Part shown: piece after piece, positions 1 to 6,945 of the stretch
How positions within the stretch are numbered: position 1 is the first letter of the stretch
Layout of the letters: each line of letters begins with the position of its first letter
Assembly (NCBI GenBank): GCA_944323735.1
Contig: CALUTO010000020.1
Coordinates: 1-36,441 of the forward strand
Reading direction: 5' to 3'
Origin: Candidatus Gastranaerophilales bacterium
GTDB taxonomy: Bacteria > Cyanobacteriota > Vampirovibrionia > Gastranaerophilales > Gastranaerophilaceae
Length of the DNA: 36,441 bases
The notes under the pieces: model-generated
The model's input: the letters and a program-made list of their open reading frames with translations, nothing else
What the model was told of the DNA's origin: nothing
The model's database searches: none
Program-made: the position numbers and the translations under genes

Positions 1-366
1 AAAGACCCGGGATTCAGTCTCGACAGACATGGCAAACCCAAAATCAAAAAATTCGGAAGATTTGTTACGTTCTTTTCCGGAGACGGAAACGGAGACGGAG
101 ACGGATACGGGGTAACTTATTTATTTAGTGATTATAACTACTATTACAATCCTAACGGTGAACTTATTGAAATAGAAGTTGCTACTCCACTTGATTTTCC
201 CTATTTGACACAAAAATACGATATAAATGGAAATTTAGTTAATGTATTTTATAATGTCGGATATGATGAATCATATTCATACGATGCAAATAAACGCTAC
301 CTAGGACATTGGATTGGTTCTAAATTCTACGCACCTGACGGGAAAGTAACAAATTACAGATATTAA
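1..366 (+). CDS. Secreted cargo protein, 3' part (left paralogue)
   Basis: Open in frame 1 from the window edge to TAA at 364-366, giving the last 121 residues of a protein whose start is off the edge. It is a paralogue of the complete gene at 661-1215, with nearly the same residues throughout, so the duplication is tandem. The main difference is an in-frame stretch around residues 30-41, GDGNGDGDGYG, where the other copy has GDEAGYS. This Asp/Gly-rich run resembles a calcium-binding loop, which is inference only. The YNPNGEL and YDINGNL segments look like short YD-type beta repeats. The reading frame is intact, so it may still be expressed. Function unknown. Confidence 0.75.
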   Translation, partial: KDPGFSLDRHGKPKIKKFGRFVTFFSGDGNGDGDGYGVTYLFSDYNYYYNPNGELIEIEVATPLDFPYLTQKYDINGNLVNVFYNVGYDESYSYDANKRYLGHWIGSKFYAPDGKVTNYRY

Positions 367-401
367 AAATATATTTAAAAGTTAATAGTTTACTTAAAAA
401 C

Positions 402-432
402 AAAAGAGACACTGAAAAATGTGTCTCTTTTT
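402..432 (+). terminator. Intrinsic terminator after left cargo gene
   Basis: Perfect 11-bp stem (402-412 with 421-431, core GAGACAC/GTGTCTC), 8-nt loop and a T run. It is duplicated at 1252-1282 behind the second cargo gene, so cargo gene and terminator were copied together. Confidence 0.8.
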
Positions 433-445
433 AGAAAGGAAAAAA

Positions 446-559
446 ATGAAGAATTCCCCTCAAACACCTCCCTCCCGCATCAAAACACTCATGGACGATA
501 TCGAAAACGGCTATAACAAACAGCTGAAAGAATTCTTTTGTGTCATGCTGAAGCGGTAA
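446..559 (+). pseudogene. Truncated copy of the tape-measure gene 5' end
   Basis: ATG at 446 behind an AAAGGA ribosome site. The first roughly 30 codons match the start of the tape-measure gene at 1296 (shared SRIKTLM, then DIENGYNKQLKEF), after which similarity stops near 537. The frame runs into unrelated DNA and ends at TAA 557-559, giving 37 residues. This is the downstream edge of the tandem duplication. The break lies next to a GTCATGCTGAA repeat fragment. Confidence 0.75.
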
Positions 560-606
560 TCGTGGGATAGCAGAGGCGGGCAGGGATGTTCAGCATCTTG
601 CCAATG
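542..606. repeat. Fragment of the GTCATGCTGAA inverted-repeat element
   Basis: GTCATGCTGAA at 542-552 and TTCAGCATCTTGCCAAT at 589-605 can pair over 8 bp across an enlarged loop. The same half-element occurs compactly at 35941 (GTCATGCTGAA, then TTCAGCATCTTACCAAT). It lies at the breakpoint of the truncated tape-measure copy. I see no gene in the rest of 560-645. Confidence 0.6.
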
Positions 607-645
607 GTGAAATTCTATTCAATATGCTCGGGATTTGAATTTCTC

Positions 646-654
646 TGATATAAT
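646..654 (+). promoter_or_regulatory. Extended -10 promoter giving a leaderless start
   Basis: TG at 646-647, one base, then TATAAT at 649-654 forms a consensus extended -10. The ATG of the cargo gene begins 6 nt after it, about where transcription should start, so the mRNA is probably leaderless. No Shine-Dalgarno sequence lies upstream of 661. The same layout precedes the genes at 4356 (-) and 17462. Confidence 0.65.
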
Positions 655-660
655 TACATT

Positions 661-1215
661 ATGAAAAAGATTTTTGCTTTCAGCTTCAAAAACTGCTTTT
701 TTACTGTTCTTATCTGCTGTTTACTCTTGTCTGTTTTTTCTCAGACTGCTTTTTCCAAAGTGCTAAAAGGCGGTGTTCACTACACTGTTGAAAGTGCAAG
801 AGATGAGGCTTTTTCTAAGGTTCAGTACAAAATTTCCATGGAAGAGCATAAAAAATACCTCAAAGACCCGGGATTCAGTCTCGACAGGCATGGCAAGCCC
901 AAAATCAAAAAATTCGGAAGATTTGTTACGTTCTTTTCCGGAGACGAAGCCGGATACAGTGTAACTTATTTATTTAGTGATTATAACTACTATTACAATC
1001 CTAATGGTGAACTTATTGAAATAGAAGTTGAACTAGGATTTGAATTTCCCTATTTGACACAAAAATACGATATAAATGGGAATTTAGTTAATGTATTTTA
1101 TAATGTCGGATATGATGAATCATATTCATATGATGCAAATAAACGTTACCAGGGACACTGGATTGGTGCTAAATTCTACGCACCTGACGGGAAAGTAACA
1201 ATTTATAGATATTAA
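661..1215 (+). CDS. Secreted cargo protein with signal peptide
   Basis: 184 residues. Residues 1-32 are a signal peptide: a lysine start, a hydrophobic core rich in Phe, Leu and Cys, then a QTAFSK cleavage region. The mature part has GGVHYTVES near its start and later YYYNPNGELIEIE and YDINGNLVNVFYN, which look like short beta repeats. Similar elements (NGSVDYSVD, YYYNNGQVEYIGV) occur in the reversed cargo protein at 4042-4356, so the two may be distantly related. It has its own promoter and terminator, so it appears to be an independent unit (moron-like) set just before the tape-measure gene. Its location outside the membrane is predicted. Its function is not recognised. Confidence 0.85.
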   Translation: MKKIFAFSFKNCFFTVLICCLLLSVFSQTAFSKVLKGGVHYTVESARDEAFSKVQYKISMEEHKKYLKDPGFSLDRHGKPKIKKFGRFVTFFSGDEAGYSVTYLFSDYNYYYNPNGELIEIEVELGFEFPYLTQKYDINGNLVNVFYNVGYDESYSYDANKRYQGHWIGAKFYAPDGKVTIYRY

Positions 1216-1251
1216 AAATATATTTAAAAGTTAATAGTTTACTTAAAAAAC

Positions 1252-1282
1252 AAAAGAGACACTGAAAAATGTGTCTCTTTTT
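1252..1282 (+). terminator. Intrinsic terminator between cargo gene and tape measure
   Basis: An 11-bp stem with core GAGACAC/GTGTCTC, an 8-nt loop and T5. It separates the cargo unit from the tail gene that starts 13 nt later. Confidence 0.85.
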
Positions 1283-1295
1283 AGAAAGGGAAAAA

Positions 1296-2240
1296 ATGAA
1301 TATTCGCAAAAAAACATCCCCCTCCCGCATCAAAACGCTCATGGAAGATATCGAAAACGGCTATAACAAACAGCTGAAAGAATTCTACGACGATTTAAAA
1401 AAAATCGAAGCTCAAATGAAAAACAACTGGACTCTGCAGCAGCACTACGCCGAACTGTTCTTAAAAGTTCAGAGCACACCCACTGCTATTGAAAAATTCT
1501 TTGATACTGAAAACAGAGACGAAAAAAAACTCAGAAGCGTCATGCAGGAGCGCAGGGATATTGACGAGATTGAACAGATTTATGCGCGTGACTCTGAAAA
1601 AAGAGACGCTGCTATTATGTACAGAGAAGAACAGGGAAGAGAAGAAAGAGCTTCTATTGAGGACGGATGGGTTCTCGACTCCTTCGGGCATGTCAGCGAT
1701 GAGTTCACTAAAGGACTCGCTAAAAGTTTAACAGATTTTGGAAACTTCAAAGAAAACATTAAAGCTATGGCTGATGAAATGGCTGAATATCTTATACAAA
1801 GAGCTCTTGAAGCATTTATCAAAATCGCAATGGAATCAAAATACATGAAAGCCGCTCTCAGCACAGGTCAGTCTCTGCTCAAAACCGGTACCGGCTTCCT
1901 CGGCTCTGTCGGCAAAGCTGTCGTGAATTTCTTTAATCCCTCTAAACACCACAGCGGCGGTGTCATTTTACCGGGGGCCAACGAGCTTATCCCCCAACAA
2001 AATGAAACTCTTGCCATGCTCAGAGGCGGCGAAAGAGTTCTCAGCCCCTCTGAAGCCGCCAGCTACAATGATTCCGAAGGCGGCATGCCTTTTATCTTTA
2101 ATCACTATAATGTCAAAGCCTGGGATTCTAAAGATGTGCAAAAATATCTGCTCGAAAATGCCTCTCTTCTCAACTCAATCACCGCTCAGGGTATTCGGGA
2201 TAACAGGCACTACCTGCGCACCATGATTAGAAATGTATAA
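1296..2240 (+). CDS. Short tail tape-measure-like protein
   Basis: 314 residues. The ATG at 1296 is chosen because AAAGGG lies about 6 nt upstream. The N-terminal half (to about residue 170) is charged and predicted coiled coil. Residues from about 170 to 210 are an amphipathic to hydrophobic helical stretch. The C-terminal part carries the signature seen at the end of many tape-measure proteins: HHSGGVILPGANE, then MLRGGERVLSPSEA. Tape-measure length sets tail length in siphoviruses, and 314 residues is very short for the family. Either the tail is short, or this is only the 3' portion of a split gene whose N-terminal part is left of the window. A broken copy of its 5' end lies at 446-559. 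It precedes the tail chaperone, the reverse of the usual order. Confidence 0.8.
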   Translation: MNIRKKTSPSRIKTLMEDIENGYNKQLKEFYDDLKKIEAQMKNNWTLQQHYAELFLKVQSTPTAIEKFFDTENRDEKKLRSVMQERRDIDEIEQIYARDSEKRDAAIMYREEQGREERASIEDGWVLDSFGHVSDEFTKGLAKSLTDFGNFKENIKAMADEMAEYLIQRALEAFIKIAMESKYMKAALSTGQSLLKTGTGFLGSVGKAVVNFFNPSKHHSGGVILPGANELIPQQNETLAMLRGGERVLSPSEAASYNDSEGGMPFIFNHYNVKAWDSKDVQKYLLENASLLNSITAQGIRDNRHYLRTMIRNV

Positions 2241-2307
2241 AAGGCTGTTTTATTCCGGCAGGTAAATTACAGACCAAACATCAGATTACAGAAAAAAGGA
2301 GTATTTT

Positions 2308-2691
2308 ATGATTGAAGATTTAGTAAACACAGCTATTGCGCTAAACATCGGAGATGAAACATTCTACATGGAGTTTGACAACAAAGCCTATGCCGATGTT
2401 GAAAAATTTTTTGGAAAAAGTTTTATTTATGTATATGACATGCTCGTCTATGAAAAAGACCTGTCAACAAGCGAGATTATAAGTCTTGTTTGTTTTTCTT
2501 TAATGAAACACCACAACCGCAAAGAAATTGAATATGTAAAAAAAGAACTTACAAAAAATCCTGTTCTCGTTTCGAAAAACAGACTAAACATTTATGCTGC
2601 ATACTCAATTCCTATTTTGCCCGTTGAATCATTAAAACAACAAAAAGGAAAAAATACCGCAAAAAAGCCGTCCGCTCCGGTTCAAAAATAG
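2308..2691 (+). CDS. Tail assembly chaperone, short form (gpG-like)
   Basis: 127 residues, ATG behind AAAAAGGAG. It resembles the short form of siphovirus tail assembly chaperones: an acidic alpha/beta N-terminus (IEDLVNTAIALNIGDETFYMEFD) and a Lys/Pro/Ala-rich tail. In known phages such as lambda, the short form (gpG) is made in excess of a longer product from -1 frameshifting (gpGT). Together they coat the tape measure during tail assembly and leave the finished tail. The frameshift site is codons 118-120 here. In other phages this gene sits just before the tape measure; here it follows it. Confidence 0.8.
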   Translation: MIEDLVNTAIALNIGDETFYMEFDNKAYADVEKFFGKSFIYVYDMLVYEKDLSTSEIISLVCFSLMKHHNRKEIEYVKKELTKNPVLVSKNRLNIYAAYSIPILPVESLKQQKGKNTAKKPSAPVQK

Positions 2692-2708
2692 AAAAAGAAA
2701 AACCGGAG
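2661..2708 (+). promoter_or_regulatory. Programmed -1 ribosomal frameshift signal
   Basis: Slippery heptamer A AAA AAG at 2661-2667, phased correctly (codons GCA AAA AAG). A 7-nt spacer follows, then an 8-bp perfect stem, CTCCGGTT at 2675-2682 with AACCGGAG at 2701-2708, closing an 18-nt loop that contains the zero-frame stop codon. Heptamer, spacer and stem all match textbook -1 frameshift elements. Confidence 0.9.
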
Positions 2709-2903
2709 TTTGACTGGGAATGCTTTTATTTAACGGTAAGAAATGTATTGAAATGGAGTGATGAAGAGTTCTGGAAAGCTACCCCGAAAAAATGTTTTGC
2801 GCTATGCAAAAAAGCAAATGAATTAAAACAAAATATTTCAAAACCTCTGATAGGGGAAAAGGCAATAAAAACTCTCATGAATATAGCTTCACGCATAGAT
2901 TGA
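2661..2903 (+). CDS. Tail chaperone -1 frame extension (gpGT-like)
   Basis: The -1 frame stays open from the slippery site to TGA at 2901-2903, adding about 78 residues to about 120 from the upstream gene (product about 198 residues). The extension contains FDWECFYLTVRNVL, then WSDEEFWKATPKKCFAL, the type of sequence found in the T part of tail chaperones (a Trp-rich segment with a TPxK core). It has no ribosome site or good start of its own, so frameshifting is the only evident route to expression. The next gene begins 19 nt beyond the stop. Confidence 0.85.
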   Translation, partial: KKAVRSGSKIEKEKPEFDWECFYLTVRNVLKWSDEEFWKATPKKCFALCKKANELKQNISKPLIGEKAIKTLMNIASRID

Positions 2904-2921
2904 TTTTTGAAAGAGGTATAT

Positions 2922-3299
2922 ATGCTACTTGATGATTTTAAAAAATATCTGGATGACAGCGGCAGGGCAGAAGGAATGAATATATTTCTAAACTATGATT
3001 CTTCCCAAACAAAAGATGCTGCTGTCGTTCTTCAGCTGGCTGCAAGCTCTGTCTCTGACATTGGAGAAAAAGCTCTGCTGAGAGTGACTGTTAAATCTGA
3101 ATTAATGCGTCAGGCACAGCAAACAGCCGGCAATATTTACAATCTTTTTTATCCTGAAAAACAGTACCAGCAAATTATGAACATAAACGGTGTCAGAATG
3201 TATATTTCCGGTGCGGGAGTTCCGTATTACTTAAACAGAGACGCCTCCGGCAGACATTGCTTCGTTTTTGATTTAAACATTGTAAAAGGACGAAGCTGA
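2922..3299 (+). CDS. Tail terminator / minor capsid-like protein
   Basis: 125 residues. The ATG at 2922 has AAAGAGG about 6 nt upstream. The sequence follows the pattern of small tail-terminator and minor-capsid proteins at the neck of siphoviruses: an N-terminal helix (LLDDFKKYLDDS), a central strand-rich part (AVVLQLAASS, LRVTVKS), a helix (AQQTAGNIYNLFY) and C-terminal strands (GVPYYLNRDASGRHCFVFDLNIV). In such phages the protein caps the tail tube and joins it to the head. It is followed by the tail tube gene as usual. Assignment rests on pattern and position, not on catalytic residues. Confidence 0.6.
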   Translation: MLLDDFKKYLDDSGRAEGMNIFLNYDSSQTKDAAVVLQLAASSVSDIGEKALLRVTVKSELMRQAQQTAGNIYNLFYPEKQYQQIMNINGVRMYISGAGVPYYLNRDASGRHCFVFDLNIVKGRS

Positions 3300-3420
3300 T
3301 ATTCTGCAACAAATCTGCTTTTTTAACAATTCCCCGCTTTTCAGGTTCAATTTATTCATAAAACTGCCTGCTGCAGTTATTTTTTAGTTTATTTAGCCAA
3401 TTTTAGAAAGGATGTTGCTT

Positions 3421-4011
3421 ATGACAATTTCACACAAAACCGCACTGCTTGGAGTAGATGATTTGAAAATCTTTCCTATCACAAATGACTCCGAAGAAAG
3501 TTTCACTGTCGGAAACGGAATTGACGTTCCCGGTGTCAGACAAATTTCACTAACCTTTGAGATAGACCAGAAAGAACTAATCGGAGACGAAAAAACTCTT
3601 GCTGTCTCGTCCAAAATCAAATCAGTCACTTTTAACTCGGAATATGCCGAACTGAGTCTGGATGTATTATCCGCACTCTCCGGCGGCTCTGTACAAACCA
3701 GCGGAACAGGCGACACCGAATCCGCTGCATTCACTTTTTCTGACGGAGATATGCCTTCTTATTTTCAACTGCAGGCGAAAATAAACGGTACTGATAGTAT
3801 TGTGGGCGGAGACTGCCACATTATTATTTACAAATGCAAAGCCTCTGCTATTCCGATTAACGGTGTACAAAGCGACTTTGCAACTTATACATTCGACGGA
3901 AAAGGCGTATTTACCGAATATAAATTCGGAACTGAAAATGCAAAAGCAAAACTTATTGATATCCATTTCAATGCAAAAGCAAAAGAACTCTCTGCCATTA
4001 CTTCAGTATAA
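3421..4011 (+). CDS. Major tail tube protein
   Basis: 196 residues. Two ATGs are possible. 3421 is preferred because GAAAGG sits 9 nt upstream, whereas the ATG at 3412 abuts that site. The protein is strand-rich with an immunoglobulin-like or tube-fold character. The segment around KIKSVTFNSEYAELSLDVL, then SALSGGSV, is typical of Gram-positive-type tail tube proteins (phi13 family). It would polymerise around the tape measure to form the tail tube. A hairpin terminator follows at 4036, and the reversed cargo gene lies between it and the portal. Confidence 0.75.
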   Translation: MTISHKTALLGVDDLKIFPITNDSEESFTVGNGIDVPGVRQISLTFEIDQKELIGDEKTLAVSSKIKSVTFNSEYAELSLDVLSALSGGSVQTSGTGDTESAAFTFSDGDMPSYFQLQAKINGTDSIVGGDCHIIIYKCKASAIPINGVQSDFATYTFDGKGVFTEYKFGTENAKAKLIDIHFNAKAKELSAITSV

Positions 4012-4035
4012 ACTTATAAAACAGGTAAACTCTAC

Positions 4036-4058
4036 AGAAGATTAAATATCTTCTTTCT
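4036..4058. terminator. Terminator between convergent tail tube and cargo genes
   Basis: A 7-bp perfect stem, AGAAGAT (4036-4042) with ATCTTCT (4048-4054), and a 5-nt loop, followed by a T-rich end on the + strand. It overlaps the last codons of the reversed cargo gene. Confidence 0.55.
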
Positions 4059-4356
4059 TAACTTTAACACCTATATATTCGACCTGACCGTTATTGTAGT
4101 AGTATCCGGTAGTGTTCGGCCGGCGTTCAAGTATGTCGTTATCTACACGTTTTTTCGCATCGTGGAGGTTAATATACTGTTCACTACCGGAAAAATCTAC
4201 TGCATCTGCCGTCGTTTCACGAACTGGCTGTGCAGGTGCTTCGAATTCCATTTTCGGCTGCTCTATATCAACACTGTAATCAACACTCCCGTTCAGTGTC
4301 AGTGCAGATACCGGCAGTGCCGAAAATAATATAAAGATGGCGATATAGTGCTTCAT
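4042..4356 (-). CDS. Small secreted cargo protein, reversed within tail genes
   Basis: 104 residues. Residues 1-18 are a signal peptide (MKHYIAIFILFSALPVSA). The mature part starts LTLNGSVDYSVD, is rich in Glu, Pro and Val in the middle, and ends with RRPNTTGYYYNNGQVEYIGV. The start and the YYYNNGQ segment recall the larger cargo protein at 661-1215, suggesting a shared family, though the similarity is too short to be sure. It is the only - strand gene inside the morphogenesis block and has its own promoter, as expected of cargo expressed from the prophage. Function unknown. Confidence 0.75.
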   Translation of the reverse strand: MKHYIAIFILFSALPVSALTLNGSVDYSVDIEQPKMEFEAPAQPVRETTADAVDFSGSEQYINLHDAKKRVDNDILERRPNTTGYYYNNGQVEYIGVKVKKEDI

Positions 4357-4362
4357 ATTTAA

Positions 4363-4371
4363 ATTATATCA
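4363..4371 (-). promoter_or_regulatory. Extended -10 promoter for reversed cargo gene (leaderless)
   Basis: On the - strand the sequence reads TG-A-TATAAT, then 6 nt, then the ATG at 4356. Motif and spacing are the same as for the gene at 661, and no ribosome site lies between them. Confidence 0.65.
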
Positions 4372-4439
4372 CAGCCGTTAAAAAAAAACAGAATATATAA
4401 AAAATACTCTGTATTTTTCACTTATGAAAGGATTTATTG

Positions 4440-5813
4440 ATGATAACTACATTTGATATTGCATTGCCCGGGAAAAAATTGTTAATTGACCCGGACAGTG
4501 CAGAACGTATTTCTGAATACACAACATATAGAAATCTATACGAAAATGATTTTGCGTCTGCATTTCCATCGACTTTTTCAAAAATTATAAAAAAATATCC
4601 GTTTGAAAACACAACAGCCCAAACACTCATTGAACTGAACTTATTCTGGGCTGTTACAGATTTTTTTAAAACCCTGTTGACAAACGGCGGTCTGCATGTC
4701 AGCACAGACAATTCTCAGGAGGTATGGGATGAAATTCAGGAAAATAACAATTTTCTTGCCGTTTTAAAAGAAGTATTCATAGACAATTCCCGCTTCGGAA
4801 ACGGCATATTTAAAGTTGCCGCAGCGGAAAACGGCGTCAGAATTTTCAGCATTTGTCCCGACTGCTGGTTTCCGGTATTCAACAAAGGGAACCTGAACTG
4901 TATTGAAGGACATATTCTTGTCTACCCGATGTTTGACACAATTAACGGAAAACAACTTCAGCTTACACGAATTGAAAAACACCGCAGAGGTTACGTCGAA
5001 AACGAACTATGGCTGATGTCGGAGGACATGTTTAAAGAAAAGCTGGATATTGAAACAGAAATTTCTATACCGGAAGTCGATGACTTTTCAAATATATGGA
5101 ACGACTTTGTCATCTTTCCGGTCAAAAATTCAACTGAAAGTGACAAATATTTCGGAGACAGTGACTACAAACGCTGTAAATCCGTAGTCGAAGAGCTGAT
5201 GCTTACAGTCAGCCAGAATTCTAAAATAATAAACCGCCATGCAAACCCTAAAATGACCGGAAGCACCGACAGTCTGGAGTTTAATCCGGTGACAGGACGT
5301 GCTGAATTTCCTAACAAAGACTACATTCCTGTCGGAAGAGACGGAGTAAAAGCAGAGTATATTACTGTTGATTTACAGGCTGCTGCAATAAAACAGCACA
5401 TAGACACACTTTTACAGTTCTTCTATATCCTGACCAAAACCCCTCCGCAGGCATACGGAATAGATGTTGCAGGAAATCTGTCAGGGGAAAGCTTGAAAAA
5501 AATATTTATGTCTACTCTGGCAAAACTCGATGACATGAAACAGGTTAGCTTTGACAATTCTATAAAACAGGTTGTGAAATGCGCAATGGCATTTTCAAAC
5601 AAAACGGTAAATTCAGTAAATCTCAACTGGGGCGACCCGCTGCCCGAAGATTATGCACAGCTCGCACAGATTAATAATGAAAGAGTGACAGCAGGCACCC
5701 AGACAAGAGCCGGTGCCATCATGGAAATTGATAAGGTCGATGAAAATACAGCACTGCTTAAAGCAGAACAGATTGCTGCCGAAAAAGATGCAAAAGTCAC
5801 TGACCAAATATAG
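4440..5813 (+). CDS. Phage portal protein
   Basis: 457 residues, ATG at 4440 with GAAAGG 8 nt upstream. Length and layout fit the SPP1 gp6-like portal family. The N-terminal region contains NLFWAVTDFFKTLLTNGG and the conserved FIDNSRFGNGIFKV (around residues 110-130). A core follows with FPVKNSTESDKYFGDSDY, and the C-terminal half is helical with QHIDTLLQFFYILTKTPPQAYGIDV, GNLSGESLKK and a late NWGDPLPED. The portal dodecamer forms the DNA entry channel at one capsid vertex and docks the terminase. Portal, scaffold, capsid, connector and stopper follow in the usual order. Confidence 0.85.
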   Translation: MITTFDIALPGKKLLIDPDSAERISEYTTYRNLYENDFASAFPSTFSKIIKKYPFENTTAQTLIELNLFWAVTDFFKTLLTNGGLHVSTDNSQEVWDEIQENNNFLAVLKEVFIDNSRFGNGIFKVAAAENGVRIFSICPDCWFPVFNKGNLNCIEGHILVYPMFDTINGKQLQLTRIEKHRRGYVENELWLMSEDMFKEKLDIETEISIPEVDDFSNIWNDFVIFPVKNSTESDKYFGDSDYKRCKSVVEELMLTVSQNSKIINRHANPKMTGSTDSLEFNPVTGRAEFPNKDYIPVGRDGVKAEYITVDLQAAAIKQHIDTLLQFFYILTKTPPQAYGIDVAGNLSGESLKKIFMSTLAKLDDMKQVSFDNSIKQVVKCAMAFSNKTVNSVNLNWGDPLPEDYAQLAQINNERVTAGTQTRAGAIMEIDKVDENTALLKAEQIAAEKDAKVTDQI

Positions 5814-5852
5814 CGCAACAAGTTTATATTTCAAAAAAACAAGGAGGAAACA

Positions 5853-6038
5853 ATGAAATTGTATGATATTTTATTCAAATATTTAAGCCAGTCCAGCACA
5901 TACAAGGGGTTGTTTGCATTGCTTGCCGCATTCGGGGTTATTATAAGTCCGGAACTCTCCGATGCAATTATAGCCTGTGCTCTCGGGATAATCGGGCTCG
6001 TTGATGTAGTTATAGATGAGCATGCAAAAAATGTTTAG
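5853..6038 (+). CDS. Small holin-like membrane protein
   Basis: 61 residues, ATG preceded by AAGGAGG. After a short basic start (YLSQSSTYKG) there are two hydrophobic segments, about residues 19-34 and 38-54, separated by SPELSDA, then a charged end (IDEHAKN). Small phage proteins of this pattern (SSTYxGL, ISPE) are often labelled holin-like or hypothetical. It sits between portal and scaffold, not beside the amidase, so a holin role is uncertain. It overlaps the next gene. Confidence 0.65.
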   Translation: MKLYDILFKYLSQSSTYKGLFALLAAFGVIISPELSDAIIACALGIIGLVDVVIDEHAKNV

Positions 6039-6276
6039 TATTACATCAGTCCTGCAGGCTTTCTTTTCAGCTGCAGGGAAATTATTTGACTTACAAAATA
6101 CAGAAAAAGAGCACCGGTCAGAAACAGTAGTTATTGAAACAGCAGAGGATGCAAAAAAAGCCATAGATGCTGCCGAAAGGGCACTGCTAATTGCAGATTT
6201 ATATACTTCGTCAATGCGGCTGAAACACAGACTAAAATACAAACACTGGTGCTCTGTATTTCGAAAATATAACTAA
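6031..6276 (+). CDS. Hypothetical phage protein between portal and scaffold
   Basis: About 81 residues from ATG 6031, which overlaps the upstream stop by 8 nt. In-frame ATGs at 6016 and 6022 are also possible and none has a clear ribosome site. It begins with a short hydrophobic stretch (SITSVLQAFFSAAGKLF) followed by a charged helix (ETAEDAKKAIDAAERALLIADLY) and a basic end. The fold suggests a membrane-anchored helical protein, but I do not recognise a family. Confidence 0.55.
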   Translation: MFSITSVLQAFFSAAGKLFDLQNTEKEHRSETVVIETAEDAKKAIDAAERALLIADLYTSSMRLKHRLKYKHWCSVFRKYN

Positions 6277-6300
6277 AAACAAAGAAAGGAACGGTTTTTT

Positions 6301-6873
6301 ATGTCAGATACAAAAAATACCGGCGATGATGGACAGACAGGTGCTGTCCGGGAAATTGTGCAGAATAATTCTGCACAGGAGCAGGCTGGTTCTGCTCAAA
6401 CAGCAGGGCAGACAGGAGCTGCCCAAAAACTCAGTCCCGCACAAAAAATGGACAGAATTTTGCGCTCTAAACGTACTGAGTCAATGAAAAAAGAAATTGA
6501 AAAATTGCGGGAGGAAGCGTCAAAAAACAGGATTGCCGCCAAAGAAGCAATTGAGGCAAGAACTCTGCTGGAGCAGCAGGCAGCAGAAATTAAAAGTGAA
6601 CTGGAAACTCTCAAAAAAGCACACAGAGCTGAATTGCTGATGAGAAAACTCGATGCGGCAGGCTGCATCAAAAGCACTCTTGTTGTAAAAGACATTCCTG
6701 AAAACTGCGATGATATTGACACTTTTATTGAAAATTACAGAAGCGAAAACAGTTTTCTCTTCAATAAAAATAAAATATCCAGCAACGATTTTTTTAAACC
6801 GCAAAAATCACAGCTACTCTCCGCTTCACAGCAAATGGACAGAGTAATAAGAAAAGCTCTCGGGCGGGGATAA
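6301..6873 (+). CDS. Capsid scaffold protein
   Basis: 190 residues, ATG with AAAGGA upstream. The first 50 residues are low-complexity Gln/Ala/Gly. Residues about 58-122 are a heptad-rich coiled coil (KKEIEKLREEASKNR, then further Glu/Lys/Leu repeats), and the end is a short basic segment (DRVIRKALGRG). Together with a position directly before the major capsid gene, this is the pattern of siphovirus scaffolds, which guide capsid assembly and then leave. The basic C-terminus is the usual capsid-binding part. Confidence 0.75.
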   Translation: MSDTKNTGDDGQTGAVREIVQNNSAQEQAGSAQTAGQTGAAQKLSPAQKMDRILRSKRTESMKKEIEKLREEASKNRIAAKEAIEARTLLEQQAAEIKSELETLKKAHRAELLMRKLDAAGCIKSTLVVKDIPENCDDIDTFIENYRSENSFLFNKNKISSNDFFKPQKSQLLSASQQMDRVIRKALGRG

Positions 6874-6945
6874 CAACTTTTATCAATTCTGTCCGGAAAT
6901 TAATTAATGATTAAAAAAGTAAAAAAGTTAAAGAAAGGAAAAATC

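Noticed and set aside
5853-6038. Firm call as the phage holin
   Set aside because: The membrane pattern fits, but it lies between portal and scaffold and not beside the amidase; kept as holin-like only.
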